Source: Oscillospiraceae bacterium (GTDB taxonomy: Bacteria > Bacillota > Clostridia > Oscillospirales > Ruminococcaceae). From it: a DNA stretch of 64,000 bases. How positions within the stretch are numbered: the stretch's first letter is position 1; the number at the start of each line of letters is the position of its first letter. Positions 18,066-28,286 of the stretch are shown here, in pieces. The notes under the pieces were generated by a model that was given only the letters and a program-made list of their open reading frames with translations, did no database searches and was not told the DNA's origin. The translations under genes and the position numbers were made by a program. The stretch is taken from contig BQOK01000001.1 of NCBI GenBank assembly GCA_022835495.1, positions 2,976,001 through 3,040,000 on the forward strand. Reading direction: 5' to 3'.

Positions 18066-20219
18066 ATGCCAAAACCCCGATGCGATCTCAGGTATACATG
18101 CCCGATCTCCAGTTGGGATGAAGGAATCCCTTTGGGGAACGGAAAATTGGGATGCCTTATATGGGGGCCGGGCAATGTATTGAATTTTTCAATCGACTGT
18201 GCGGGATTATGGGACACAACATCCGCACCTGGAACGGAAAGCCCCGATTTCACATATCGAAATTTGATTGATCTGGTATACCGGCAGTCATGGAAAAAAT
18301 TACAGAATATATTTGACATTCCATATTCCCACCCTACGCCGACAAAGCTGCCGGCTGGCCGGCTCGTATTATATGGACTCGGACAGACCTATCGCTCCCG
18401 GCTATCCTTGCAAAATGCCCGCGCGGCGCTTACTTTTGAGCGTGGGCTCTTGGAGGCATATATGCATGCGCAATCTCCCGTGGGCATTATTGTTATGGAC
18501 AGAATATTTGCGGATGTCAAAATGGAGCTTTACGCCCCCGATTTCAGTTCTAAAGCAGATGCTGATGGTGATGCGGATTGTGTGACAGGGAAGCCTCTAT
18601 CTGCGTTGGGATATTCTCCTGCGGTGCAAATCAGCAAGAATGGGGTCACTGGTTTTGTGCAGACCACAGGCAGCGGCGCTTTTGCACTATTGATGGCAAA
18701 AAAGGTGCTTCAAGAAAAAATCGTGCTATTCTTTACTGTCGCGCAAGGAGCAGACGAAGAAACTGCGTTGGAAACTGTAAGACGCACCCTTTCAGAAAAC
18801 GTTGAATTGGATTTAAAACTGCTGTGGCAAGGCCATCGGAAATGGTGGAAGGCCTATTGGAGCAGAAGCGAGATTGAATTGCCGTCTGTTCCGCTGGAGA
18901 GGCTATGGGCGTCCGCAACCTACTTTTTGGCTTCTTCTTCGCGGCGGGGGGGCGTTCCCTGCCCGCTGCAAGGTGTTTGGACCGCTGATAACGGATTGCT
19001 TCCTCCATGGAAAGGCGATTACCACAATGATTTGAACCTACAGTTCACCTATTGCCATTATTTGACCGCCAATCACTTAGAAGAAGGTATGGTACTGCTT
19101 GAACACCTTGAAAGACTATTTCCCCAGACGCGTAAATTCGCACAGCGCTTCTATAATGTCCCCGGCGGCTGTTATCCGGGCGTTATGGCTTTGGACGGAA
19201 CGGCTTTGGGTGGCTGGCCTATGTATTCCCTTTCCCCCACACATCAAATATGGCTTTGCCAAATAGCATGGAGACATTTTCTTTATACCAATAATCTTGA
19301 TTTTCTGCGCGAAATAGCCTACCCCATGTGCCAGCAGGCCGCCGAGCTGATTTGGGGGATACTGTGCCGCCATGGCGATTATCTGTATTTGCCTCTCTCG
19401 GCCTCTCCGGAAATCCATGAAAATACCCCGGCGGCATGGCTTACGCCAAATTCCAACTATGACCTCGCGCTTATGCGGTGGCTGTTCCAAACGATGCCTA
19501 AGCTGGAATACGAATTGGGGCTTCCTACTGATAGCCGTTGGATAAGGACCTTGCGAAACTTACCGGTTCTGGCTGTGAACCGCGAGATGCGGCTGATGCT
19601 TTCTCCCGACGAGGAGTTGCGTGAATCTCATCGGCATTTCTCCCATACGATAGCGATTTACCCTCTGAAGCTGCTCAAACCAAGCGAGGAAACAGATATG
19701 CGAATCATCCGCCAGACGGTCGATGGTTTGGAACGGTTGGGCACTAAGGAATGGGTTGGTTTTTCCTATGCATGGATGGCTCTTTTACAAGCAATATGCC
19801 GCAATGGTGACAAAGCCGAATACTACTTGACCTTGTTCCAAGACGTATTTACAGGGCCAAATGGATTTCATTTGAATGGAGATTTTAAGCAAAAAGGGGT
19901 GAGCCGATATACATATCGCCCGTTTACGCTCGAAGCAAATTTTTTAGCGGCGGAAGCAATTCAGCACATGCTTATCCAGACAGAGGGAATGGCCTTTGAA
20001 GTCCTTCCTGCAGTTCCTGCTTCATGGAAAGGAAAACGCCTTTCCTGCTTTGATTTTCGTACTGACAATGGACTGCAAATCAGTGTTATGAGAGACGACT
20101 GTAATCATGTTTTAGTTCGTTGTCAAGCCATTTACGCAGGGGAATGGGTGTTTCGCAACCTAAACCAGACATTCTCATTGAATGCGGGGCAGGTCAAGAC
20201 TTTCAGCTACTGCGCATAA
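18066..20219 (+). CDS. GH95-like glycoside hydrolase, second paralogue (cytoplasmic)
   Basis: 717 residues, no signal peptide. It has the N-terminal GIPLGNGKLGCLIWGPG motif of GH95 and a barrel segment GDYHNDLNLQFTYC that aligns with the catalytic Asn-x-Asn-x-Gln region but reads Asp-x-Asn. Later motifs (PLSASPEIHENTPAAWLTPN, HRHFSHTIAIYPLK) are typical of the family. The gene begins 15 bases after its paralogue. The two proteins share only a few motifs, so they probably remove different linkages, such as two fucose positions. The exact specificity is inference. Confidence 0.72.
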   Translation: MPKPRCDLRYTCPISSWDEGIPLGNGKLGCLIWGPGNVLNFSIDCAGLWDTTSAPGTESPDFTYRNLIDLVYRQSWKKLQNIFDIPYSHPTPTKLPAGRLVLYGLGQTYRSRLSLQNARAALTFERGLLEAYMHAQSPVGIIVMDRIFADVKMELYAPDFSSKADADGDADCVTGKPLSALGYSPAVQISKNGVTGFVQTTGSGAFALLMAKKVLQEKIVLFFTVAQGADEETALETVRRTLSENVELDLKLLWQGHRKWWKAYWSRSEIELPSVPLERLWASATYFLASSSRRGGVPCPLQGVWTADNGLLPPWKGDYHNDLNLQFTYCHYLTANHLEEGMVLLEHLERLFPQTRKFAQRFYNVPGGCYPGVMALDGTALGGWPMYSLSPTHQIWLCQIAWRHFLYTNNLDFLREIAYPMCQQAAELIWGILCRHGDYLYLPLSASPEIHENTPAAWLTPNSNYDLALMRWLFQTMPKLEYELGLPTDSRWIRTLRNLPVLAVNREMRLMLSPDEELRESHRHFSHTIAIYPLKLLKPSEETDMRIIRQTVDGLERLGTKEWVGFSYAWMALLQAICRNGDKAEYYLTLFQDVFTGPNGFHLNGDFKQKGVSRYTYRPFTLEANFLAAEAIQHMLIQTEGMAFEVLPAVPASWKGKRLSCFDFRTDNGLQISVMRDDCNHVLVRCQAIYAGEWVFRNLNQTFSLNAGQVKTFSYCA

Positions 20220-20242
20220 TAAATTATTTTCAGAGGTGAAAG

Positions 20243-21613
20243 ATGCAACAACGACCAAATATTGTTTTTTATTTTTCCGACCAGCAGCGATGGGACACTC
20301 TGGGCTGTTATGGCCAGCGGCTCGATGTAACGCCGAATCTGGACGCACTGGCGGCGGGAGGAACGCGTTATGAGAATGCCTTTACCTGCCAGCCCGTGTG
20401 CGGTCCGGCGCGTGCCTGCCTGCAGACAGGCCGTTATGCCACAGAGATTGGCTGCGAGATCAATGGCTTTGCGCTGCCGTTCGGCCGCGTGAAAACCCTG
20501 GCTCAGTGTTTCAATGAGGCGGGCTATGCTACGGGTTATGTAGGCAAGTGGCACCTTGCCACAGACCGGCTGGCGGGCATCGATTATGAACAGAGCGCCA
20601 TACCGGCCGAACGGCGGGGCGGGTATAAGGATTATTGGATGGCCGCTGATGTGCTGGAATTCACCAGCCACGGCTATAATGGTTATGTGTACAATGCAGA
20701 TAACGAGCGTGTTCCGTTTATGGGCTATCGGGCCGACTGCATCAACAATTTCGCCATTGATTTTCTGCATGGCCGAAAGGAACAGGTAGAGCCGTTCTTT
20801 TTGTTCATCAGCCAGATCGAGCCGCATCATCAAAATGACCGTCGGCGGTATGAAGGGCCGGACGGCTCGCGGGCGCAGTTTGCGGATTTTCAGGCTCCGG
20901 GAGATCTGGTGGCCTGCTCAAAAGCCTGTGAACAGGGCACAGACATCAGCAATTGGCGGGAAAATTATCCCGATTATCTGGGGTGCTGTCACAGCTTGGA
21001 TTACAACGTTGGACGTTTGGTTGATACGCTCAAAGAGCAGGGAATGTGGGAAAACACCATCCTTGTCTACACGGCGGATCACGGCAGCCATTTTCTGACG
21101 CGGGGGCGTGAGGCGGAGTATAAGCGCACATGCCACGATGCCTCCATCCACATTCCGCTCATCATTACGGGGCCTGGTTTCACCGGGGGCAACGTGGTGC
21201 GCAATGTGGTGAGCCTGCTGGATGTGTCGGCCACGTTGCTGGCATGCGCAGGAATTGAGCGGCCGGAGGGGTGGCGCGGCCGAGATCTCCGGCCCCTAGC
21301 GGCCGGAAGGACGGAAGGCTGGGAGGACGTTGCGTTCCTGCAGATCAGCGAGAGCCGTGTGGGCCGGGCCATCCGTACGCCGGACTATACTTACGCCGTG
21401 CGTGCAGAGGGAGACGGATACCGCGTATTCGCCAGTGATGTATATTATGAGGAATTTTTCTATGTGCTGAAAGACGATCCCTTCCAGCAAAACAACCTGG
21501 CGGCGGATTCGGCTTGGGCGGAAACACGAGCGCATCTAGCGGAGCTTCTGCAGTGCAAGATGGTACAGGCGGGCGAGAGGCCGCCAGAGATACGGCCCTT
21601 TCGGGCGTGGTAG
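20243..21613 (+). CDS. Cytoplasmic sulfatase (formylglycine type)
   Basis: 456 residues of the alkaline-phosphatase/sulfatase fold. NIVFYFSDQQRWDTLGCYG supplies metal ligands, and the signature C-x-P-x-R is present as Cys53-Gly-Pro-Ala-Arg57 followed by the usual TGRYATE motif. Cys53 must be turned into formylglycine, in anaerobes by a radical SAM maturase that is not in this window. The later YTADHGSHFLTRG motif supplies more metal ligands. No signal peptide is seen, so it desulfates imported sugars. It begins the GC-richer half of the locus. Likely substrates are sulfated mucin-type sugars, by context. Confidence 0.9.
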   Translation: MQQRPNIVFYFSDQQRWDTLGCYGQRLDVTPNLDALAAGGTRYENAFTCQPVCGPARACLQTGRYATEIGCEINGFALPFGRVKTLAQCFNEAGYATGYVGKWHLATDRLAGIDYEQSAIPAERRGGYKDYWMAADVLEFTSHGYNGYVYNADNERVPFMGYRADCINNFAIDFLHGRKEQVEPFFLFISQIEPHHQNDRRRYEGPDGSRAQFADFQAPGDLVACSKACEQGTDISNWRENYPDYLGCCHSLDYNVGRLVDTLKEQGMWENTILVYTADHGSHFLTRGREAEYKRTCHDASIHIPLIITGPGFTGGNVVRNVVSLLDVSATLLACAGIERPEGWRGRDLRPLAAGRTEGWEDVAFLQISESRVGRAIRTPDYTYAVRAEGDGYRVFASDVYYEEFFYVLKDDPFQQNNLAADSAWAETRAHLAELLQCKMVQAGERPPEIRPFRAW

Positions 21614-21628
21614 AATAGGAGAGAAGTA

Positions 21629-23797
21629 ATGAACGAAGCAAAACACAGGGGGCGCGTGACGATCCCAACAGACGTGGATGTGGTGCCCGAGACGCTGGAG
21701 ATCCTGGAGCGCTGGGGCGCGGACGCCATCCGGGACTGTGACGGAACGGATTACCCCGAAGCGCTGAAAAGCGCGGATGCGAAGGTGTATTCCACCTATT
21801 ACACAACCCGAAAGGACAATGTCTGGGCCAAGGCAAACCCGGACGAGGTACAGCAGTGCTACATCATGACGGGCTTTCATACAGCTGTAGCCGATTCGCT
21901 TTCCATCCCGCTGATGCAGGGCGTTTCCGATGAGCTAATGAAGGTGAACACCTGCGACGACATCAAGCGCTGGTGGGAGGTCGTGGACCGTACTGCCAGC
22001 CGTGTGGTGCCACCGCAGGACTGGAGCTATGACGAAAAGAGCGGAAACGTAATAGTACATGCTATAGAACGATTTCATGAATATACGGTAAGTTTTCTCG
22101 CCTATCTGATCTGGGACCCGGTGCACATGTACAACGCCGTCACCAACGGCTGGAAAAACTTCGAGCACCAAATCACCTTCGACGTGCGTCAGCCCAAAAC
22201 GCATAAGTTCACCATGCAGCGCCTGCGCAAATTCATTGCCGAGCACCCATATGTGAACGTCATCCGATACACCACGTTCTTCCACCAGTTCACACTGGTG
22301 TTCGACGAGCTGCAGCGGGAGAAATATGTGGACTGGTACGGTTATTCCGCCAGCGTGTCCCCGTATATCCTCGAGCAGTTCGAGCGGGAGGCCGGCTATA
22401 AGTTCCGGCCCGAATTCATCATCGACCAGGGCTACTACAACAACCAGTACCGCGTGCCCTCCAGGGAATTCAAGGATTTCCAGGCCTTCCAGCGGCGCGA
22501 GGTGGCAAAGCTGGCCAAAGAGATGGTGGACATCACCCACGAGTTGGGCAAAGAGGCCATGATGTTCCTGGGCGACCACTGGATCGGCACCGAGCCCTTT
22601 ATGGACGAGTTCAAGACCATCGGCCTTGACGCCGTGGTGGGCAGCGTGGGCAACGGCGCCACGCTGCGCCTCATCAGCGACATTCCGGGCGTGAAATATA
22701 CCGAGGGACGCTTTCTGCCCTATTTCTTCCCGGACACCTTCCATGAGGGCGGCGACCCGGTGCGCGAGGCGAAGGAAAACTGGGTGACGGCGCGCCGCGC
22801 CATCCTGCGCAAGCCCATCGACCGCATCGGCTACGGCGGTTATCTGAAGCTGGCCTGCGCGTTCCCGGAATTCATCGACTATGTGGAGAGCGTGTGCAAC
22901 GAGTTCCGCGAGCTGTACGACAACATCAAGGGCACCACGCCCTATTGTGTCAAGACAGTGGCCGTTCTGAACTGCTGGGGCAAAATGCGCGCCTGGGGCT
23001 GCCATATGGTGCACCACGCGCTGTATCAAAAGCAGAACTACAGCTATGCGGGCGTGATCGAGGCGCTCTCGGGCGCGCCGTTCGACGTGCGGTTCATCAG
23101 CTTTGACGACCTGCGCGCAGACGCCCATGTGCTGGACGGCGTGGACGTGCTCATCAATGTGGGTGACGGCGACACCGCCCACACAGGCGGCCGCGAGTGG
23201 GAGGACCCGGCTGTGGCGGCGGCTGTGCGCGGCTTTGTGTACAACGGCGGCGGCTTGATCGGTGTGGGCGAGCCCGCGGGCCATCAGTACGAGGGGCATT
23301 ATCTGCAGCTGGCTGGCGTGCTGGGCGTGGAGAAGGAGACGGGCTTCACACTGGGATACGACAAATACAACTGGGACGAGCACCCGGGCCACTTCATTCT
23401 GCAGGACTGCACGAAGCCGGTGGATTTTGGCGAGGGCAAGAAGAGCATCTACGCGCTCCCGGGTACAGAGATCTTGGTGCAGCGTGAAAAAGAGGTGCAG
23501 ATGGCGGTGCACGCGTTTGGCAGGGGCCGGGCGGTGTACATCAGCGGCCTGCCGTACAGCTTTGAGAACAGCCGCGTTTTATACCGCAGCATCCTGTGGA
23601 GCGCCCACGACGAAGAAAGCCTGCACAAATGGTTCAGCAGTAATTTCAACGTGGAGGTACACGCCTATGTGAAGAACGGTAAGTACTGCGTTGTGAACAA
23701 CACCTATGAGCCGCAGAGCACCGTTGTCTACAAGGGCGATGGCTCCAGTTTTGCGCTGGATATGGCGGCCAACGAGATCAAATGGTACGAGATTTGA
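21629..23797 (+). CDS. lnpA: GH112 galactosyl-N-acetylhexosamine-type phosphorylase
   Basis: 722 residues, near the usual 720-750 for GH112 lacto-N-biose/galacto-N-biose phosphorylases. Recognisable segments are the start GRVTIPTDVDVVPETLEILE, RWGADAIRDCDGTDYP, VIRYTTFFHQFTLVF and YGYSASVSPYILEQFE, and a C-terminal glutamine-amidotransferase-like domain followed by a beta domain. The enzyme cleaves Gal-beta-1,3-GlcNAc or -GalNAc with phosphate to galactose 1-phosphate, in the cytoplasm. GH112 also contains galactosyl-rhamnose phosphorylases, so specificity is not certain, but the fucose genes favour mucin or milk glycans. Codons near 22050-22110 are unusually AT-rich for the gene. Confidence 0.9.
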   Translation: MNEAKHRGRVTIPTDVDVVPETLEILERWGADAIRDCDGTDYPEALKSADAKVYSTYYTTRKDNVWAKANPDEVQQCYIMTGFHTAVADSLSIPLMQGVSDELMKVNTCDDIKRWWEVVDRTASRVVPPQDWSYDEKSGNVIVHAIERFHEYTVSFLAYLIWDPVHMYNAVTNGWKNFEHQITFDVRQPKTHKFTMQRLRKFIAEHPYVNVIRYTTFFHQFTLVFDELQREKYVDWYGYSASVSPYILEQFEREAGYKFRPEFIIDQGYYNNQYRVPSREFKDFQAFQRREVAKLAKEMVDITHELGKEAMMFLGDHWIGTEPFMDEFKTIGLDAVVGSVGNGATLRLISDIPGVKYTEGRFLPYFFPDTFHEGGDPVREAKENWVTARRAILRKPIDRIGYGGYLKLACAFPEFIDYVESVCNEFRELYDNIKGTTPYCVKTVAVLNCWGKMRAWGCHMVHHALYQKQNYSYAGVIEALSGAPFDVRFISFDDLRADAHVLDGVDVLINVGDGDTAHTGGREWEDPAVAAAVRGFVYNGGGLIGVGEPAGHQYEGHYLQLAGVLGVEKETGFTLGYDKYNWDEHPGHFILQDCTKPVDFGEGKKSIYALPGTEILVQREKEVQMAVHAFGRGRAVYISGLPYSFENSRVLYRSILWSAHDEESLHKWFSSNFNVEVHAYVKNGKYCVVNNTYEPQSTVVYKGDGSSFALDMAANEIKWYEI

Positions 23798-23817
23798 AAT
23801 TATGTGGGGAGTAATTT

Positions 23818-24525
23818 ATGGATATTCGGACGATCAAGGAGCAGATTTGCGATGTCTGCCACAAGATGTGGCAGCTTGGCTGGGTAGCGGCCAACGACGG
23901 CAACGTGAGCGCGAAACTGGAGGACGGAACGTTTCTGGCGACGCCCACGGGCATGAGCAAGAGCTTCATCACACCGGAAAAGCTCATCCGCATCGACGCA
24001 CGGGGCAATGTACTGGAGGCGGCCGAAGGGCTGCGCCCGTCCAGCGAGATCAAAATGCATCTGCGCTGCTATGAAAAGCGGGATGACGTGTGGAGCGTCA
24101 TCCACGCGCACCCGCCCGGGGCCACGGGCTTTGCCGTTGCGCACCGCAGCATGGACATGTACAACATGATCGAGGACGTGGCGGCCATCGGCAGCGTGCC
24201 GCTGACACCCTACGGCACGCCCAGCACAAGCGAGGTGCCGGACGCCATCGAGCCGTATCTGGAGGAGCACGATGTGATGCTGCTGGAAAATCACGGCGCG
24301 CTGGCCGTGGGCGGTGACGTGGTGACGGCGTTCTACCGTATGGAAAGCCTGGAGCTTTGGGCCAAGATCACCATCAACGCGGTCATTCTGGGCGGCAGCT
24401 ATGACATCAGCCGGGAAAACATCGATAAGCTGATCGATCTGCGCGGCTTTTACCGGGTGACGGGCCGCCATCCGGGCTACAAAAAATATCCGCGCCGTGA
24501 AAAAGGTGCGCCCACGGATACCTGA
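23818..24525 (+). CDS. fucA: Class II aldolase, probable L-fuculose-1-phosphate aldolase
   Basis: 235 residues of the FucA/RhaD/AraD family. Zn ligands are His96 and His98 (HAHPPG) and His159 (LENHG), and the acid/base Glu is in SSEIKMH near residue 77. The reaction splits L-fuculose 1-phosphate to dihydroxyacetone phosphate and L-lactaldehyde. The neighbours (mutarotase, kinase, fucose isomerase) support fucose rather than rhamnose. The gene starts 20 bases after GH112. No 1,2-propanediol dehydrogenase or microcompartment genes are seen, so lactaldehyde handling is encoded elsewhere. Confidence 0.88.
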   Translation: MDIRTIKEQICDVCHKMWQLGWVAANDGNVSAKLEDGTFLATPTGMSKSFITPEKLIRIDARGNVLEAAEGLRPSSEIKMHLRCYEKRDDVWSVIHAHPPGATGFAVAHRSMDMYNMIEDVAAIGSVPLTPYGTPSTSEVPDAIEPYLEEHDVMLLENHGALAVGGDVVTAFYRMESLELWAKITINAVILGGSYDISRENIDKLIDLRGFYRVTGRHPGYKKYPRREKGAPTDT

Positions 24526-24538
24526 AAGGGGAAAAAGC

Positions 24539-24973
24539 ATGCTGAAAAATATTCCGAAAATCGTCAGTCCGCAGCTTTTGAAGGTGCTCTGCGAGATGGG
24601 CCATGGCGATGAGATCGTGCTGGCGGACGGCAACTTTCCCGCCGAGAGCATGGGGAAGGGCGCCATTGTCGTGCGCGCGGACGGCCACGGCGTGGCGGAG
24701 CTTCTGGACGCAGTTTTGGCGCTGGTGCCGCTGGACCAGTATGCGGAGCAGCCGGCGGCACTGATGGAGGCCGTGCCGGGCGATCCGTGTGTCCCGGTGA
24801 TCTGGGACGAATACAAGGCATTGTTGGACGCGCATGGGGAAGATTCACAGAGGATTCAGATGCTGGAACGCTTTGCCTTTTATGAGCGCGCCAAAAAAGC
24901 CTATGCCGTCGTTGCCACGGGCGAAACCGCCATCTATGCAAATATCCTGCTGAAAAAGGGCGTGGTACAATGA
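24539..24973 (+). CDS. fucU: RbsD/FucU family L-fucose mutarotase
   Basis: 144 residues. The N-terminal sequence LLKVLCEMGHGDEIVLADGN contains the family's catalytic His in GHGD, and the C-terminus AFYERAKKAYAVVATGE is typical of FucU. It interconverts alpha- and beta-L-fucose so that the isomerase receives its preferred anomer. The start at 24539 follows GAAAGGGG; an upstream in-frame ATG at 24497 lies inside the aldolase gene. It overlaps the kinase by 4 bases (ATGA). Confidence 0.88.
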   Translation: MLKNIPKIVSPQLLKVLCEMGHGDEIVLADGNFPAESMGKGAIVVRADGHGVAELLDAVLALVPLDQYAEQPAALMEAVPGDPCVPVIWDEYKALLDAHGEDSQRIQMLERFAFYERAKKAYAVVATGETAIYANILLKKGVVQ

Positions 24974-26427
24974 GCGGAAAAACAACTGTCCTTGCCTTTG
25001 ATTTCGGAGCTTCCAGCGGCCGAGCCGTCAAAGCGGTGTACGACGGTGCGGCGCTTTCTTACGAAGAGGTGCACCGTTTTGAGAATTGCCCACGGGAAAA
25101 GGACGGACGCCTGCGCTGGGACTTTTCCGCACTGATGGATGAGGTGCGCACAGGGCTGGGAAAGGCGGGCGCGGTCGACAGCATCGGCTTCGATACCTGG
25201 GGTGTGGATTTTGGTCTGCTGGGCAAAAACGGAACATTGCTGGAAGACCCGGTGCACTACCGCGACGGCCGCACTGCCGGAATGGTGGAGCAGGCGTTGC
25301 GTACAATGGACGCCCGGACGCTCTATGGGGCAACGGGCAATCAGATCATGGCCATCAACACACTGTTCCAGCTGCTGGCCGTAAAAGAGCAGGCGCCGGA
25401 GGTGTGGCGCAGGGCGAAGCGGCTGCTGTTTATGCCGGACCTGTTCATCCATGCACTGTGCGGGGCGCAGGTGTGCGAGAGGACGATTGCCTCCACAAGC
25501 CAGATGCAGGACGCGCGCACCGGCGCATGGGACAGGGACGTGCTGGCCGCGTACCGTATTCCGGAAAGGCTGTTCGCGCCGTCCGTACCCAGCGGCACCG
25601 TGGTGGGTGCGCTTGAGAACGGCGCGAAGGTGGTGGCGGTGGCGGGCCATGATACCCAGTGCGCGGTGGCGGCATTGCCCACACAGGCGCGGGACACTGC
25701 GTTCCTTTCCTGTGGGACATGGAGCCTGCTGGGGTGCGAGCTGGACGCGCCGGTGCTCACGGAAGAGAGCATGCGGCTGGGCCTTTCCAACGAACTGGGG
25801 GCCAATGGCCGCGTGAACTATCTGAAGAACATCATCGGCCTGTGGCTCATCCAGGAGAGCCGCCGGGCGTGGCGGCGGCAGGGGCGGGAGTATTCCTATG
25901 CGGAGCTGGAGAGCCTTGCGCTCGAGGCCGCGCCGCTGCGCTGCTTCATCGACCCGGACGATCCGGCGTTTACGCCGCCGGGAGATATCCCGGCCCGCGT
26001 GCGGGAATACTGCGCGGCCACAGGGCAGTATGTACCGCAAACCGTGGGAGAGGTGATGCGCTGCATCTACGAAAGTTTGGCACTCAAATACCGGTTTGCG
26101 CTGGGCCAGCTGGAGGCGGCAACGGGCAGGCGCTTTGCGGCGCTGCACGTTCTGGGCGGCGGCGCAAAAGACGGCCTTTTGTGCCGCATGACAGCGGACG
26201 CTACGGGCCTGCGCACAGCAGCCGGCCCGGTGGAGGCCACGGCTTTGGGCAATATCCTCATCCAGCTTGTGGCGTTGGGCATGCTGCCGTCCATTGATGC
26301 GGGACGGCGGCTCATTGCAAAAACAGAACGTGTGACGGAATATCTGCCCGGAGACACGGCCGCATGGGACGCGGCCCATGTACGGTATGAGGACCTGCTG
26401 CGGCGCGGCGGGAAAACAGAAAAATAA
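24970..26427 (+). CDS. fucK: FGGY-family kinase, probable L-fuculokinase (RhaB-like)
   Basis: 485 residues. The two actin-like ATPase domains show [18 protein letters not shown] near the start, [14 protein letters not shown], and the second-domain motifs [12 protein letters not shown] and [19 protein letters not shown]. Sequence type is closer to rhamnulokinase RhaB than to enterobacterial FucK, as is common in Bacillota fucose loci. It phosphorylates L-fuculose at O-1 with ATP, feeding the aldolase two genes upstream. Placement between fucU and fucI is the main reason for assigning fuculose rather than rhamnulose. Confidence 0.87.
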   Translation: MSGKTTVLAFDFGASSGRAVKAVYDGAALSYEEVHRFENCPREKDGRLRWDFSALMDEVRTGLGKAGAVDSIGFDTWGVDFGLLGKNGTLLEDPVHYRDGRTAGMVEQALRTMDARTLYGATGNQIMAINTLFQLLAVKEQAPEVWRRAKRLLFMPDLFIHALCGAQVCERTIASTSQMQDARTGAWDRDVLAAYRIPERLFAPSVPSGTVVGALENGAKVVAVAGHDTQCAVAALPTQARDTAFLSCGTWSLLGCELDAPVLTEESMRLGLSNELGANGRVNYLKNIIGLWLIQESRRAWRRQGREYSYAELESLALEAAPLRCFIDPDDPAFTPPGDIPARVREYCAATGQYVPQTVGEVMRCIYESLALKYRFALGQLEAATGRRFAALHVLGGGAKDGLLCRMTADATGLRTAAGPVEATALGNILIQLVALGMLPSIDAGRRLIAKTERVTEYLPGDTAAWDAAHVRYEDLLRRGGKTEK

Positions 26428-26450
26428 CAAAAGATAAGGGAGAGAATGAG

Positions 26451-28235
26451 ATGTTGTATCCGAAAATCGGGATCCGCCCGGTCATCGACGGCCGCTGGGG
26501 CGGCGTGCGCGAAAGCCTGGAGAACCAGACCGTGACGATGGCGAACAATGCTGCGAAGCTCATCAGCGGAACGCTGCGTTACCCGGACGGCAAGCCGGTG
26601 GAGTGCGTCGTTGGCTGCACCACCATCGGCGGAGGCGCGGAGGCCGCGCGCGTAGCTGAGCAGTTCAGCACGCAGAACGTGGTGGCCACACTGTCCGTCA
26701 CACCCTGCTGGTGCTACGGCACAGAGACGTTCGACATGGACCCGAAGACGATCAAGGCTGTGTGGGGCTTCAACGGAACCGAACGCCCGGGCGCGGTGTA
26801 TCTGGCAGCCGTGATGGCAGCCCATGCCCAGCGGGGCCTGCCCGCATTTTCCATTTACGGGCACGACGTGCAGGACGCGTCGGATACGACGATCCCCGCC
26901 GACGTGGCCGAAAAGATCCTGCGTTTTGCGCGCTGCGCCGTGGCCGTGGGCTGGATGAAAAACAAGGCCTATGTGAACCTGGGCGGTGTCGCAATGGGCA
27001 TTGCGGGCAGCTTCTGCGACGCGGAGCTGTTCCAGAAATATTTCGGGATGCGCGCCGAATGGGTGGATATGACGGAGATCGTGCGCCGCATCACGCTGGG
27101 AATTTACGATGCGGAGGAATACGAACGGGCGCTGGCCTGGGTAAAGGCCAATTGCCGCGAGGGCTTTGACTGCAACGCGGGCAAAAACCTGCCTGAGGTC
27201 ATTACCAGGTCCAAGGTCGTGCCCGCGGATAAGGACTGGGAGTTCATCACCAAGATGACGATGGTGATGCGGGACATCCTGTACGGCAACCCGAAGCTGG
27301 ACGAGCTGGGCTGGCACGAGGAAGCGCTGGGCCGCAACGCGGTGGCAGGCGGCTTCCAGGGGCAGCGCCAGTGGACAGACTGGCTGCCCAACGCGGATTT
27401 TTCCGAGGCCATCCTGGCCGGCACTTTCGATTGGAACGGCCCGAAAATGCCCACGCCCTTTGCAACGGAGAACGACACCTGCAACGGTGTGTCCATGCTG
27501 CTGGGCACGCTGGTCTCCAACACCGCGCCCTGCTTCCATGACGTGCGTACCTATTGGAGCCCCGAGGCCTGCGAGCGTGTGACAGGCCGGCGGCCGGAGG
27601 GAGTGGCAAAGGACGGATTCATCCACCTCATCAACTCGGGCGCGACAGCCCTGGACGGCAGCGGCGCGTGCCGGAACGAGGCGGGCGATAATGTGATGAA
27701 GCCCTTCTGGGAGATGAAAGACGAGGACATCAAGGCCTGTACGGACGCAACGGACTGGTGCCGCGCGAATTATGAGTATTTCCGCGGCGGCGGCTTCTCC
27801 AGCCATTTCCGCTGCAAGGCGGAGATGCCTGTCACCATGTTGCGCTACAACATCGTGGACGGCGTTGGCCCGGTGCTGCAGATCGCCGAGGGCTGGACGG
27901 CCAATCTGCCGGACGAGGTACACGATACCATTGATGTGCGTACAGACCGCACCTGGCCCACGACCTGGTTCGCACCGCGCCTGACGGGAGAGGGCGCGTT
28001 TAAGGACGTGTACAGTGTGATGGCGAACTGGGGCGCGAATCACGGCGTGACGGTGTACGGTCATGTGGGCGCAGACCTGATCACGCTGGCCAGCATGCTG
28101 CGCATCCCGGTGACCATGCACAACGTGCCGCAGGAAAAGGTGTATCGCCCTCATGCCTGGGCAAGCTTTGGCACACAGGACACACAGGCCGCGGATTACG
28201 CCGCGTGCAAGTTCTACGGTCCGCTGTATAAATAA
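26451..28235 (+). CDS. fucI: L-fucose isomerase
   Basis: 594 residues, the full FucI length. The start [20 protein letters not shown] and the segments [55 protein letters not shown] and [15 protein letters not shown] are family hallmarks with metal-binding Glu, Asp and His positions. It converts L-fucose to L-fuculose with Mn2+, the first committed step after mutarotation. It is the last gene of the operon and is followed by a strong terminator. FucI can also act on D-arabinose, but the context points to fucose. Confidence 0.95.
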   Translation: MLYPKIGIRPVIDGRWGGVRESLENQTVTMANNAAKLISGTLRYPDGKPVECVVGCTTIGGGAEAARVAEQFSTQNVVATLSVTPCWCYGTETFDMDPKTIKAVWGFNGTERPGAVYLAAVMAAHAQRGLPAFSIYGHDVQDASDTTIPADVAEKILRFARCAVAVGWMKNKAYVNLGGVAMGIAGSFCDAELFQKYFGMRAEWVDMTEIVRRITLGIYDAEEYERALAWVKANCREGFDCNAGKNLPEVITRSKVVPADKDWEFITKMTMVMRDILYGNPKLDELGWHEEALGRNAVAGGFQGQRQWTDWLPNADFSEAILAGTFDWNGPKMPTPFATENDTCNGVSMLLGTLVSNTAPCFHDVRTYWSPEACERVTGRRPEGVAKDGFIHLINSGATALDGSGACRNEAGDNVMKPFWEMKDEDIKACTDATDWCRANYEYFRGGGFSSHFRCKAEMPVTMLRYNIVDGVGPVLQIAEGWTANLPDEVHDTIDVRTDRTWPTTWFAPRLTGEGAFKDVYSVMANWGANHGVTVYGHVGADLITLASMLRIPVTMHNVPQEKVYRPHAWASFGTQDTQAADYAACKFYGPLYK

Positions 28236-28245
28236 GTATGTCAAA

Positions 28246-28284
28246 GAACGGCCGGTTCCGCGGGGAGCGGGCCGTTCGTTTTAT
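28246..28284 (+). terminator. Terminator of the fucose operon
   Basis: GAACGGCC (28246-28253) pairs with GGCCGTTC (28270-28277) and is followed by GTTTTATT, 11 bases after the fucI stop. Confidence 0.8.
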
Positions 28285-28286
28285 TA

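Noticed and set aside
21935-23512. 525-codon minus-strand frame opposite GH112
   Set aside because: Shadow of a G/C-rich coding sequence; His/Ala-rich with no domain, while the plus frame is clearly GH112.
24934-28244. Long minus-strand frames opposite the kinase and fucose isomerase genes
   Set aside because: Antisense of strongly recognised genes with high GC at third positions; composition is not protein-like.
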